Source: Azadirachta indica (lineage: Eukaryota > Streptophyta > Magnoliopsida > Sapindales > Meliaceae). Taken from it: DNA of 64,000 nucleotides. The stretch spans positions 1,364,001-1,428,000 of the forward strand of contig CM040451.1 of the NCBI GenBank assembly GCA_022749755.1, read 5' to 3'. The notes beneath the pieces were generated by a model. That model did no database searches, was not told where the DNA came from, and saw nothing but the letters and a program-made list of their open reading frames with translations. Position numbers and translations under genes: made by a program. Below, piece by piece: positions 48,451-59,339 of this stretch; the stretch's first letter is position 1, and every line of letters begins with the position of its first letter.

Positions 48451-48670
48451 ATGACCAAACTTAGAAATTGGTGTCTAAACCAGTTGATAGGAAAGATTTT
48501 GGGATGTAAGTGGACCTTTAAAGTGAAAGGAAGGTTGGTTGCCAAGGCCTTACAAAGAACGAAGGCATTGATTTTAGTAAATTCTTCTCACCAGTTGTTA
48601 GTTGTTTTCAATTTAGAACTTGAAGAAATAGATGTGAAGATAACATTTTTGCATAGATGTGAACAAATAG
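48451..48670 (+). pseudogene. Copia reverse-transcriptase fragment
   Basis: Pieces LGCKWTFKVK, RLVAKALQRT, and after a gap LELEEIDVKITFLHR match the N-terminal part of the Ty1/copia RT (GCKWVFKxK, RLVAKG, DVKTAFLHG). The region between RT motifs is shortened and frame-shifted. It is a dead fragment with no LTR next to it. Confidence 0.75.
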
Positions 48671-48759
48671 CAAGAGCAGAAGCAGTATACGAGGTTTTCA
48701 AATCCGCGCAGATATCTTATGCTGGTGTTTAGGAAAGGTTCTCAGCAAGCCCAAGGTAG

Positions 48760-48930
48760 AGATTTGATGAATCGGAGGCTGTGTTGGAGGGCATCAAGCT
48801 TGCTTTGGAGGCAGGCTTATATCCCTTGGAAGTTGAGTCAGATTCAGAAAATGTTGTGAATTTAATTCTGGGAAATCTGATTGCCAAAAGGGAGATTGAA
48901 TGGGTAATCTCTAAATTAAATTAGGCGCCT
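48760..48930 (+). pseudogene. RNase-H-like (RVT_3) domain fragment
   Basis: SEAVLEGIKLALEAGLYPLE, then VESDSENVVNLI and EIEWVISKLN, stop. The order E-A-x-x-x-G-x-x-x-A-L-E-A-G and V-E-S-D-S is characteristic of RVT_3 RNase-H domains (E and D are catalytic). About 55 residues are open; the flanking parts are missing. It is transposon-derived and lies between C2 copies 2 and 3. Confidence 0.7.
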
Positions 48931-49241
48931 AATGACGGAGAAGGATGAAAAATGTTCGTTAAGCACGTTTGTACATCATATGATATTGTGGCCCATTGTA
49001 ATGCTTGATTCCGGCCCACGCCAAATCGCTCTGTGGATGGTGCCCTGGACTTATTGGCTGTCCAATATTAATCTTAAAATCATGTTTTCAAGCGAGGGGA
49101 TTGCGGCCTTTTCGTATTGGCAGTAGTACGTAGTTGTCTTCATTCAAAATTCTAATAATGTACATTTGACGCAACCCACGTATCTAGCTAGTACGCAAGA
49201 GTGTTTTTAGTTTCGACGCTGCCCTCACTTCAATTGTCTTC

Positions 49242-49250
49242 TATAGATAA
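49242..49250 (+). promoter_or_regulatory. TATA-like box of C2 copy 3
   Basis: TATAGATAA about 125 bases before the start codon, with the shared leader downstream. Copy 4 has the same box (51553-51561, TATAGATAT), but its DNA diverges from copy 3 just upstream of it. Confidence 0.45.
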
Positions 49251-49374
49251 ATGTAACAATCAACCACACCTCTTTCTTCATCAATTCAATCCCTAGCTGC
49301 CAAACCTTTTTCTCTTTGATTTCAACCCTATAGTTCGTATACACCTACACAAACACAACACAAGCTTTCTCCTT

Positions 49375-49893
49375 ATGATGAAAACAGCAGTATCTACCTT
49401 GGAGGTCAATCTCATTTCCGCTCAACAGCTGGTTTCTGCTGCGAAGAAATCTTCCACAATACAAACCTACGTGGTGGCTTACATCGACTACGACAAGAAG
49501 TCCAAGGTTTCTTCAAGGATTGATGAAGTTGGGAATCAGAATCCCACCTGGAACGACAAATTCATATTTTCTGTCGACACGGAGTTGTTGACGCCTACTT
49601 CTTGCATCGTGTTCGAGATTTACAAAGTGGGAAACAGGATTCTGTTCCAGAAAGACAAAAGAATCGGTGTTGTTCGTGTTTTGGTGGAAGATTTGATGAA
49701 GAAGGGGCGCAGTAGTCACAAGTTCATGGGTTGTCACGTACGGAAGCCGCGGTCTGGTATTCCTCAGGGCATACTCAACATTGGAGCAATGGTGATTTCT
49801 GATGGCATCTTGAAGCAGGTCATGACAAAGTTGCTTGTTACGAATTCCGCAATTGATTATAGAAGGTTTGTAGGTGAAAGTGGTGGCCTTTGA
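49375..49893 (+). CDS. C2-domain protein, copy 3 (intact, 172 aa)
   Basis: Open from MMKTAVSTLEVNLIS to GESGGL. Same architecture as copy 2: C2 domain (about residues 5-115) and the conserved tail HVRKPRSGIPQGILNIG. Differences from copy 2 cluster in the first 30 residues (MMKTAVST, SAQQLV, SSTIQ) and the last 20 (LLVTNSAIDYRRFVGES), while the centre is nearly unchanged. Loop-1 Asp residues are absent, as in copy 2. Two Met codons stand at the start; the first is taken, and the second (49378) would remove one residue. The 5' leader has lost about 25 bases of the TTCATCATTATCAACC tract right before the ATG that copies 1, 2 and 4 retain. Of the array, this is the most distinct open copy. Confidence 0.87.
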   Translation: MMKTAVSTLEVNLISAQQLVSAAKKSSTIQTYVVAYIDYDKKSKVSSRIDEVGNQNPTWNDKFIFSVDTELLTPTSCIVFEIYKVGNRILFQKDKRIGVVRVLVEDLMKKGRSSHKFMGCHVRKPRSGIPQGILNIGAMVISDGILKQVMTKLLVTNSAIDYRRFVGESGGL

Positions 49894-51705
49894 TATTTTA
49901 ATTATTTGATCATCATGTAATCGTCAATTTGTTGGATTTGTATTATTCTACGTACAGATTTGTTGCAATAATAATTCATTGATATTTTTTTCATGTTCAC
50001 GTTGCTTATTCTTTTGATTCTTTGCAAGATTATTTTCTAGCTTTTGGATGCATGTATAGGCGTTGTATATGGATGACCTAATACGTGCCAAACTGGAGTT
50101 TAGTTGAAACATGTTTTGAAATACATTGAAGATTGAAATTATCCTTATGAGTTTAACTTGTTTCCTTGAGTTGTCTTCTTTTAATTTCGTTTTCTAGCTT
50201 TATGTTTATGTGACATGGTAAGATTCATCATATTCTCTTGAGCTATTGCTTCTTTTTTCTCTTGTCTTGAAAAGAAGAATATGTATAAGGCATATTTACG
50301 AATGTTTTTGGTGTCCTTTTCTCTGAATAATAACATTGTAGAAATTGATGGAATCTTCCTAGTTTATATTATCCTCCTACTTAATTACTTAATTACTTAA
50401 TTATTACATTATCTGGATTATGGAATCAACTTTTGATAAACATAAAAACTTTGTTTAGAGGATTAACTTTTAAGACAATATTGTACTAAATACTTGGCCA
50501 TGTTAAGTATTCATTGTAATGGATTTAACTTCATTAGTTGAACAATCCTTAATCAAGTTGAGAAATTTTTATTCTATAATAGATTTTCCTTAACGCTAGG
50601 AATTTGATTGCTAGCTTTACACCGTATTCAGGGATTACAGCAATACCTGGACCCGACTTGTTCCTGGACATTGCGGATGGGACTAAAGCCTAGTCCGCAA
50701 TTTTTAAGACCGTGCCCAGCCCGAGCTTTATATTTGAAGCCCGGGCCCGGAAATAGAAGGGAAATAATAATGCATTCATCCCAAATATTTATAAAATAAT
50801 AATTTGCGATATAGATTTCATGGATTTAGCAAATTACTCCTCAATATTTGGGACTAAAATGTAAGTTTCGTTGTATCAAAATAAGTAGAAACTTGTCAAC
50901 ATTAAGATTATTTCCCTACTATAATAACACCTGAAAGGAAATTAAACACAACTTGAGTAAGTCAATGATTCTAATTATTAAGCTTTAATCTGTAAGTAAA
51001 TTAAATTTAAACATATTATATTTGCTATTTGTGTTCGAGTTTTGCATTTTGCATATATCTAAACTCGAACATTTTATATAATAAATTGAAATTTGACATA
51101 TCGTGCTCAGCAAAGTGTGTTTATATTTTTTGCACTTGGGTTCTACACTTTAGATTTTTCAAAGCTTCCAGCAAACTTTCTTTTTTAGTAAGCAATTTAA
51201 TTATCTTCTAAATTATTTTGAAAAGGAAAAATACCAATTCTCTCCTAATTTATTTTGAATTTACCACTTACCTCTCTATTATTTCAAGCTTATACTTTAC
51301 GTCCCTGTCCTCAAAATTTGACTCTTAATTATCAGTAGTTTTCGTCATTTGACATATTTACTCCTAATTAAACTAATATCTCTTTTATTTTCTCTTTTTC
51401 CTTTTCATCTAGTTTCTTTCTCCATCTCATGCAAAGCAATTCTATATGTTTAATTTTCTTTTTCTTTTATTTCTCTACATCCTGCAAAGCAATTTATATT
51501 TTTTTTCTATTTTTTATTTCTCTACATCTTGCATAGCAATTCAATTGTCTTCTATAGATATATGTAACGATCAACCACACTTCTTTCTTCATCAATTCAA
51601 TCCCTAGCTGCCAAACCTTTTTCTCTTTGATTTCAACCCTATAGTTCGTATACATCTGCACAAACACAACATAAGCTTTCTCCTTCGTTTCATCATTATC
51701 AACCA

Positions 51706-52224
51706 ATGATGAAAACAACATTATCTATCTTGAAGGTCAATTCCATTTCGGCTCAAGACCTGGTTTCTGCTTTGAAGAAATCTTCCGGAATATAAACCTA
51801 CGTGGTGGCTTACATCAATTACAGCAGGAAGTCCAAAGTTTATTCGAGGATCGATGAAGGTGGGAATCAAAATCCCACCTAGAACGACAACTTCATTTTT
51901 TCTGGCGACTCGGAGTTGTTGACGCCTACTTCTTGCATCGTGTTCGAGATTTACAAGGTAAGAAACAGAATGCTGTTCCAGAAAGATAAAAGAATCGGTG
52001 TTGTTCCTGTTTTGGTGGAAGATTTGATGAAGAAGGGCTGCAGCGCTCACAAGTTCATGGGTTGTCACGTACGGAAGCCGCGGTCTGGTATTCCTCAGGG
52101 CATACCCAACATTGGAGTAGTGGTGATTTCTGATGGTATCCTGAAGCAGGTTATGACAAAGTTGATTGGTTCGAATTCCGCAACTGATTACAGAAGCTTC
52201 GTAGGCGAAAGTGATGGTCTTTGA
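51706..52224 (+). pseudogene. C2-domain protein, copy 4 (two nonsense codons)
   Basis: Full length and in frame from ATG 51706 to TGA 52224 (172 codons), with no indel relative to copies 2 and 3. It carries TAA where the others have CAA (residue 30, in SSGI-Q-TYVV) and TAG where they have TGG (the W of NPTWND). The latter changes one of the most conserved residues of the domain. Other changes are scattered (VNSIS, SALKK, YINYSRK, VRNRM). The second half from LLTPTSC is open from an internal ATG at 51970 or 51916-region codons. The upstream sequence beyond the TATA box is unrelated to that of copy 3. Confidence 0.9.
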
Positions 52225-52239
52225 TTTTGATTTATTTGA

Positions 52240-53200
52240 TCATCATGTAATCATCAATTGCATGTTGGAGTTGTATTAATTTGGCTGAGACTATTAATCT
52301 ACGTACAATTTTGTTGGAATACTAATTTGATATTATGCTGATGGTTTCTTTCTTGATTATTTTAGTTTCTGTACGCATGCAAGTATATACATAATTCCAT
52401 GCATTCTTTATTGTATAGATGAATACATGTGAACTACTCGTAAACGGATATATTTTTGAGAGAAAATGTTTATTTAATTGTTTTTTCTTAAATTCGACTA
52501 TAATTATAAAGACCTATTTTAGAATAATAAAGCTATCGTAATTAAAAATAAGGCTATTGCAACATAAGAAATACTAGAATTAAGCAAAATGAGTATGAAA
52601 AACATAAATCATCACCTAAATTAAGTTTAGTGATAACGTACTTACCTCCTTTTCTTATATTAAAAAAAAACGTGAGCTTAACATAAATAAAAATTTCAGT
52701 TTTCGGTAATTGTGCAGGAGAAAATTTTCTTTCAATAATAGGGTCAATTTTGTCCCATGAAAAATTGTCTCTCTAAAGACAATAAAGTTCTATGTTTTTT
52801 ACAAAAAAATAAAAAAAAATCATTTTCTATAGCTATTTTTTACACGGTAAAATTCTTCATCACTTTTGTTGAATAACTAATTGATTTGAATTTTTCATGC
52901 TGGCACAAATTTGTTTCTTTTTTTTTTTTAAGTATTTATTTTCAAGATTTTCTAGTCTGGATGCATACTAGTGTACGCATGCATTGGTGGACATAAACAA
53001 TTCTGTGTATACGCACTATTTTTTTTAAATCTCAAATTAAAATTTTTTCTCATTATTAATTTAATTTATATCTCACTCTTACCGAAAACCCCCCAATATA
53101 TTGAATTTTATATTATTTTGAAATATTGAGTGTTGCATGGTTTGGGATGACATGAACTGAAATTTTTTGTTTAAATAAAAAACCCAATTTAAAGCATATA
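52240..53200. other. 3' flank of C2 copy 4 and AT-rich spacer
   Basis: The first about 200 bases (to 52440) match the 3' flank of copy 5. Beyond this nothing is recognised. Confidence 0.5.
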
Positions 53201-53205
53201 TAGAG

Positions 53206-53800
53206 TGTTGATACCGAAAATTGTAACTCTAATATCACACAGTAAAAATTATATTTTTTTTATTTTTTTGTGAGAAAAGAGAATTTTGTTACTGAATTGA
53301 TAAAGTAATGTGCCTCCATCTACTTAGTAGGACATAATATATATACTGCCAGTTTCCTTACTATAATAGTATTAAGAATTAAAATTTTCATAAAATCCGA
53401 AGTGTATCTTACAGAATTCTAACTTGTGTTAACTTATAACTTTCAATTCTATCTTTACTTTCTCTACAAAGATTCCTTTCTAATCGGACACACTTGTGGA
53501 ATGTCCGACTATAATCCCTACCTAATTGAGCCTAATAGGACGCACTAGGATTGATTAGATATTGGCTTACTAGCATGAAGTTCATTAATTTTCTGGGCAC
53601 ATGACTATCTTCCCAAATACCAAGCTACCCAGTTTTCAATGAAATTAACACTTTCACAGGAAACTTTAGTTAATAACGATGCACAAAACTTGATTCTCAG
53701 CACCCAACACTAACTCCTTCTCTCTATTGTAGATAACCAGGACGCATCGTGGCTTAAGCTTTCTTTCAGGTCTTCTTTTATATTTTCTAATTAAAACAGA
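53206..53800 (+). repeat. LTR-like repeat starting TGTTGATACCG, copy 1
   Basis: Aligns with about 61707-62300 in the same orientation, beginning TGTTGATACCGAAA in both and continuing through GGGCATAATAT/GGACATAATATAT, CTTACTAGCAT and the CAGTTTT(C/T)A(A/G)TGAAA block. A TG start and a long non-coding body suggest an LTR; the end was not located. Confidence 0.55.
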
Positions 53801-53908
53801 CTTTCCTAATGTAGGACAGAGGTCATCATAAGGTCCAAACTATGGCCAAGTCTTCTCTTTAACAATTCCCAAATAAAATTTATGATTCTTTCGGTTGTTG
53901 TATGGTAT

Positions 53909-54190
53909 GAACTACGATTAGATTTTTTTTACAAAAATTTTTTGAGCATCCAATCTAAATTGTGATCTATTCTTTTTGAAAAAATTTTTTTATCTTCTGA
54001 TTTGAACTGTAGTCAGATCTTTTCGATAAAATTTTTTGATCTTTCGATCTGAACTGTTGTAAGATCTTTTTGCAAAAATTTCTCTAATTATTATTGTTTA
54101 ATCTGAATTAAGGTTAGGTCTTTTTACAATAATTCCTTGAATATATAAAGTTTAATAATATTCTGATCATCGTCATCTAATCTAAAATAT
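53909..54190. repeat. Degenerate 47-bp minisatellite, about five units
   Basis: Units begin at 53909, 53957, 54004, 54051 and 54105 with the pattern GAACTGTAGTCAGATCTTTT, then AT-rich text and ATCT. Spacing is 48, 47, 47 and 54 bp. A further partial unit is at about 54180. Confidence 0.75.
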
Positions 54191-54209
54191 GGTCAGATCT
54201 TTTTTTTAA

Positions 54210-55420
54210 AGACTAGAATATCAACTCATGTAGCATTTTAATAGTAAAATATCGACTCATTTATTGTTCCTTGATCAGGTTTTTTTTTTTCAACATCTTG
54301 TAAAAAAATCCATGGTACAATTATAAAATTTAGCATTCCTTCTGGAAAATCATTAAGGTTGTGATGTAGCTTTTGTACTTTTAACAAAGAATATATAGAA
54401 AATGTCACCTCTATTCTTACAAGATTTTTCATCGTTCTATGATTGAAAGAGTTAGAATGTTGTTGTTATCCTTTTGCATTTGGGCCAGCATTCTTAAGAT
54501 TTTTGTCCCTGAAGAGACAATAAAAACAAATTAAGCATTTAGCTTTTTCAAAAATAAAGTGAGCATTTAGCCATGTTAATAAATCTCCTAAGAAATTTTA
54601 ATAAATATAAAAAATTAAAGTATTAATAGAAAACATCCTTGGTTTATGTTCAACAGGAAATACTTCTTCTTGCAATTGTTGATTGAATCTGAATTTGGAT
54701 TAAAAATTTCATCCAGAAAATATTTTCCTTGCAAGCTTTCTTTTGAATGCATAAAAGATTTCCATGATCGCCACCTCATTCTGACCAGTTAGGATACAAA
54801 TGACAGATTAATAGTTGTTGAACCAATTTAGCATGTGGTTAAAGATAAATAGCAACCAATCAGATCAACAACAACTGAATACAGTAGGTCGGTCTAAAAC
54901 AATTGAGTACACTCAGCAGAGTATGTGTTTATAAAGCACATCTTAACAAAACATTTTTAATTCCTGAATGTGTTCTTTTAATGACATTTTTTACATGTTT
55001 TTTCTTTCTCCTTTTTTTTTTTTTTGAAATGCTTTTTTCCAAAAAACTAGCAGCAAAATTGACATGAAGAAATTGACGAGTTGGAAAATGATACATATTA
55101 AGGTTGTGATTCAAATGCTTGGTGTGGATGAGATTTTGGGATTGCTTATGATGAAGGATAAATTATAAAAAAATGTAGACTCCCGTCAAAGAATCAGTAA
55201 TAGAATGAGGGGCCTGGAACAAGATAATGGTTGAAGAGCATCTTGTAGTTTGCTAACCTCATTTTGAGTTAGTTGGCTAACAGTGGTGGTAGCTGGCTTA
55301 AGCATAACAATCTGCCATAAGTGAAGACAATTTCTTCCCTTCCCTTTTCATACCACACTGAATCTTTTCACATGTAATTTGTTTATTTATGTGTTTGGCC
55401 ACCATAAATTCTTCCCACCC
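54210..55420. other. Intergenic DNA, no gene seen
   Basis: Short ORFs on both strands are low complexity. No motif or repeat was recognised apart from a T-run at 55011-55025. Confidence 0.5.
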
Positions 55421-55623
55421 GGCCTTTGAAAGCCGAAATTCGAAAAATAGCGAGTAAATTAAAGTGGTCAAAACTAGCCTAAACCGCAAATAGGCATGAC
55501 TTATGATAATACGTAGTAGTAGTCTTTGTCTAAAATTCTATCTAGGAAGATTTGAGTATTTGACGCAACTCGCGTAGTAGTCTTCGTCTAAACAAATCCT
55601 GACTTCACTCGTCTTTTGTCTTC

Positions 55624-55629
55624 TATACA
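55624..55629 (+). promoter_or_regulatory. TATA-like box of C2 copy 5
   Basis: TATACA 148 bases before the ATG, same context as copy 2. About 22 leader bases present in copy 2 (CTCCTTCCTTCCTTTCATCA) are deleted here. Confidence 0.45.
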
Positions 55630-55771
55630 ACAATCTAACCTCATTTTAATTTGCTATTTTTGTTGTTCTTCATCAATTCAAACCCTCGCTGCCAAATCTC
55701 TTTCTCTTTGATTTCAACCCTGTCGTTCGTACACACCTAAACAAACACAACACAAGCTTTATCAATTACCA

Positions 55772-56293
55772 ATGGTGAAAAAAACAGTATCTGTCTTGGA
55801 GGTCAATCTCATTTCGGGTCAAGAGCTGCTTTCCGCTGCGAAGAAATCTTCCGGAATGCAAACCTACGTGGTGGCGTATATCGATTACGACAAGAAGTCC
55901 AAGGTTTCTTCAAGGATTGATGAAGTTGGGAATCAGAATCCCACCTGGAACGACAAATTCATTTTTTCTGTCGACTCGGAGTTGTTGACGCCTACTTCTT
56001 GCATCGTGTTCGAGATTTACAAGGTGGGAAATAGGTTGCTGTTCCAGAAAGACAAAAGAATCGGTGTTGTTCGTGTTTTGGTGGAAAATTTGATGAAGAA
56101 GGGGCTTAGCAGTCACAAGTTCATGGGTGGTTGTCACGTGCGGAAGCCGCGATCTGGTATTCCTCAGGGCATTCTCAACATTGGAGTAGTGGTGATTTCT
56201 GATGGCATCTTGAAGCAGGTTATGACAAAGTTGCTTGGTTCGAATTCCGCAATTGATTATAGAAGCTTTCTAGGCGAGAGTAATGCTCTTTGA
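55772..56293 (+). CDS. C2-domain protein, copy 5 (intact, 173 aa)
   Basis: Open from MVKKTVSVLEVNLIS to GESNAL. It differs from copy 2 by Ile-to-Val at residue 9, one extra Gly (FMGGCHVRKP, a GGT insertion) and Gly-to-Ala next to the C-terminus, plus very few silent changes, so the two are products of a recent duplication or gene conversion. The C2 domain and tail are otherwise as in copy 2, including the missing Asp pair of calcium loop 1 and the intact W of NPTWND. The promoter and leader resemble copy 2, with a short deletion. Both this copy and copy 2 should be expressible if the promoter is active. Role unknown; plant single-C2 proteins commonly act at membranes in stress signalling, which is family knowledge and not shown here. 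Confidence 0.88.
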   Translation: MVKKTVSVLEVNLISGQELLSAAKKSSGMQTYVVAYIDYDKKSKVSSRIDEVGNQNPTWNDKFIFSVDSELLTPTSCIVFEIYKVGNRLLFQKDKRIGVVRVLVENLMKKGLSSHKFMGGCHVRKPRSGIPQGILNIGVVVISDGILKQVMTKLLGSNSAIDYRSFLGESNAL

Positions 56294-56734
56294 TTTATTT
56301 GATCATCATGTGTAATCATCAATTTGCATGTTGGAGTTGTATTAATTTGGCCGAGACCATGATTCTACGTACAATTTTGTTGGAATACTAATTTGATATT
56401 ATGTTGATGGTTTCTTTCTTGATTATTGTAGTTTCTGTACGCATGCAAGTGCATAAATAATTCCATGCATTCTTTATTGTATAGATTAATACAAGTTAAG
56501 TCCTGGCAAACGAAAACTTTTTTTTTAAAAGAAATCTCAAATTTAATTATTTTCTTCTTTTTTTTTATTCGGATTTCAGTGACATCTACTCAAAAATTCT
56601 TTCTTCAATATATGTTCACGATTCCAGTTTCTGTCTACATGCATACAAAGCGTTTCTCTTAACAAATTTCATATATGTGTACGAATTCTTTTTATTCTCA
56701 AACTAAAAATTTTTCTCATTAATAGTTTGAAAGA

Positions 56735-56983
56735 TTGTTGCTTTTTATCAGGAATGTGACTCTAATACTTAATTATTCATCTGCTGAGTGTTTGCTCAAT
56801 TTTAAGCAGCTCACATCTAAGATGAACGTTCAATTTATTCACCCTTTTACGAAAAACAATAGTGTAGCTGATAGGATTGCTAAACAATGGCTGTACAAAA
56901 GAAATTTAATGATAACGTATGTTTTAGCCCCCACAGTTTCGAAAGTCTATCAATTTACCCCTTCATTTAGTTACTACTTTTAA
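56735..56983 (+). pseudogene. RNase-H-like (RVT_3) C-terminal remnant
   Basis: Open for 82 codons. SKMNVQFIHPFTKNNSVADR, then IAKQWL is the pattern of the last helix region of RVT_3 RNase-H domains (F-x-H-V-x-R-x-x-N-x-V-A-D-x-L-A-K). The upstream catalytic part is missing. It is the counterpart of the broken copy at 47820-47970. Confidence 0.55.
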
Positions 56984-56999
56984 AAATTCGACCAACTAA

Positions 57000-57770
57000 T
57001 TTTTAACTTTTTAATATTTTAACCCCAGTTATCATTAATAGTTAGGCCTATCATTGAACAAAATATTATGGCTCGCACGAGTAATTGAGACCAGTGAGCC
57101 AAAACAAACGTATAATGAAGCTACAATATGTAATTTGGTCACTTTTACTTACCACTACTTTGCAATTATATTTCACATTTAATAATTTTATTCAATTAAA
57201 AAAAAAAATACATATTGAACAACTTCAACTAATTCAAACATATACACCCGCCATTAAATAAGAATTAAATTATAACCATTACATATATATAAAGTTAAAA
57301 TTGCTTTCAAATAGTGTGCACGACAAACTTGGCCAGCAAGGATGATAAAATTAATTAAAGTGTTTACAAACTGAAACATACTAGAATGACAGCTGTGACA
57401 ATCCTCACAATAACAGTCCGATCAAACCACAATTTTTTATCAGAAAACTCACTTCACTGGTAAGCTTTAATATAAAACAAATATTAATTTATATATAAAA
57501 TATATATAATGCAATAATTATAATTATTATATTTTATTTATAATATATTAATACATATTTAATTATCAATGTGTTATAAAATAGTAAATTATTATTATTT
57601 TAATATTTATTTTTAGTTAAGAGTTGAAAACAATTTTTTTAAGTAATTACTATTGGATAAAGATATAATTATTATTTTATAATAAATTGAGATTTTATAA
57701 ATATTTTCTAAACTCCTATGACTAATCGGACTAATTAATCAAAACTCTAGGACCTAAATAGCATTAGCCC

Positions 57771-57806
<36 letters not shown>

Positions 57807-57830
57807 TACACATACAAGCAACTAGCAGAC
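57000..57830. other. AT-rich spacer with TA/CA microsatellite
   Basis: No gene is seen. TA repeats at about 57772-57796 are followed by a short CA run. Confidence 0.6.
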
Positions 57831-57853
57831 AATTGAGGTCCCTGTCATTCTTG

Positions 57854-58017
57854 CACGTGATCCCGCGATCGCCATACATCTTCTTCCGTGAAACAGCAAT
57901 TACTTCCACTGGCTATCGGTTTAAATCCCGAATCACTTGTAAGCCGTAAAACGTACGCTTTCTTCTTAAAAAGTATTTTTAATTTCTCACTTTCAAGGGC
58001 TATAAATACTCGCGATA
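57854..58017 (+). promoter_or_regulatory. Promoter-like block with G-box and TATA box
   Basis: CACGTG at 57854-57859 and TATAAATA at about 58011-58018, followed by TACTTCAGCTAGATCAATATTCTCACTTC. A similar block (CTATAAACACTCATACTTCAGC) recurs at about 61635-61690 with no gene behind it, suggesting a duplicated promoter. Confidence 0.45.
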
Positions 58018-58100
58018 CGTACTTCAGCTAGATCAATATTCTCACTTCAAACAAAATATATATACCAAATTATGGGTAAACATTATAATAAATTAAAAAC

Positions 58101-58740
58101 TTGTCAATCATTCAAGCCCACCTGAAAATGGCGGCAGTGAAGAAGCTAAACTTTCTCTGCATGAGTCTTTTAACCTTGAGAGCAAATGGCGGTTCACTCC
58201 AATCTGTCGCGCTATTGGTTTCTTTCGGAGACGTTCGTGGAGTTTTAGCCATTGATCAGGGTTGCAATCCTACTGCATTTCTGACCAAGAATCTGATGAG
58301 AGTAATTCTGTCCGAACACTTCAAAGCACAAGAAGAAGATGATATCAATGGGCAGGCTGAGATTTTATTGCTAATTTTTATCGCAGGCTTTTGTATGAAA
58401 GGCATGGACTTCAATGAAACCTTTGCTCCAGTGGTGCGCATGAAGATAATAAGAATGGTTCTAGCTCTAGCCGCACAATTGAAATTACAAGTTTATTAAT
58501 TAGATGTGAAGTCAGCATTTTTCAACGGAGAAATTGAAAAGGAAGTCGACGTGGGGTAGTTACAAGGGTACGAGATTTAAAGCAAAGAAGACAAAGTATA
58601 TCACTTGAAGAAAGCACTTTGTAGACTTGAAAAAGCCCCTCATGCATGGAACAGAAAAATTTACAAATATCTTCTTTATCATGAATTTTACAAAAACCCA
58701 AGTGAGCCATCCTTTCATGTGAAGACATAAGAAAATCATT
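58101..58740 (+). pseudogene. Chimeric ORF running into copia reverse transcriptase
   Basis: From ATG 58101 (or 58128, MAAVKKLNF) the frame is open to 58499. The first about 85 codons are unrecognised. A short piece at about 58360-58402 (GCAGGCTTTTGTATGAAAG) also occurs at 60660-60698. Then the frame enters copia RT: GMDFNETFAPVVRMKIIRM and LALAAQLKLQVY, stop, followed in the same frame by LDVKSAFFNGEIEKE and, after more stops, VYHLKKALCRLEKAPHAWN. The RT is truncated before its catalytic Y-x-D-D. It is probably a copia fragment inserted into a duplicated promoter-bearing piece. The ORF may be transcribed but is unlikely to encode an enzyme. Confidence 0.6.
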
Positions 58741-59339
58741 TTCGAAGATTTCTTGCTCAATTGACGAGGGCTCTATGGCGGAGGATCTTGGAGCCATGGA
58801 ATTAGGGGAGGTCGTCGATTTGGATTGCACCATGAGTCGATCAGCATAAGCTCATTGATGCCTTTTCAAGCTCCGATTCTTCGGCTGATGTTGTAATTAG
58901 GTCAGTTTGATGAGTTTGCCTAAACTTGTGAAACCTCATATGTATAAGTGGGTGCTCCTTTCTTTATTTTCTTACAATATCATTCCTTATTTCTCGTTTT
59001 CTTCTCCTCTTATTATCTCAAGATATAATATTTAAGATTCTCTTCATGGTTTTTTTAAGGTTACGTTATATGTTATATTTATCTTTGTTTAAGGTTTCTT
59101 CTCTTATTATCTCAAGGTAAATACTTGTTTTTCAGGTTGATATTCTTTTTTTCTAACTATTGAAGAAAAAACAATCTATAATGGCTATTAGATTTTTTTC
59201 ATTGTTGATTACTAACTATTGAGTTGTATTGTGGATTGCTACGTTATCTAATAGGCTTGATTTTATTCATGCTTCCAGGGTTTTTGATAAAAAGTGTGAA
59301 TGAAATCTCTTTAATTCCGTGAGGGGGTTTTGCAATTAA

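Larger units (their letters stand above)
55420..56985 (+). repeat. Duplicated C2 cassette, copy 5
   Basis: Partner of 46150-47960. The 3' flank from about 56330 to 56480 is closer to copy 4 (52258-52420) than to copy 2, so the cassette is a mosaic. Confidence 0.8.

Noticed and set aside
48932..49126. 64-aa plus-strand ORF upstream of C2 copy 3
   Set aside because: No recognised motif; it lies between an RNase-H fragment and the C2 promoter and is not conserved at the other copies.
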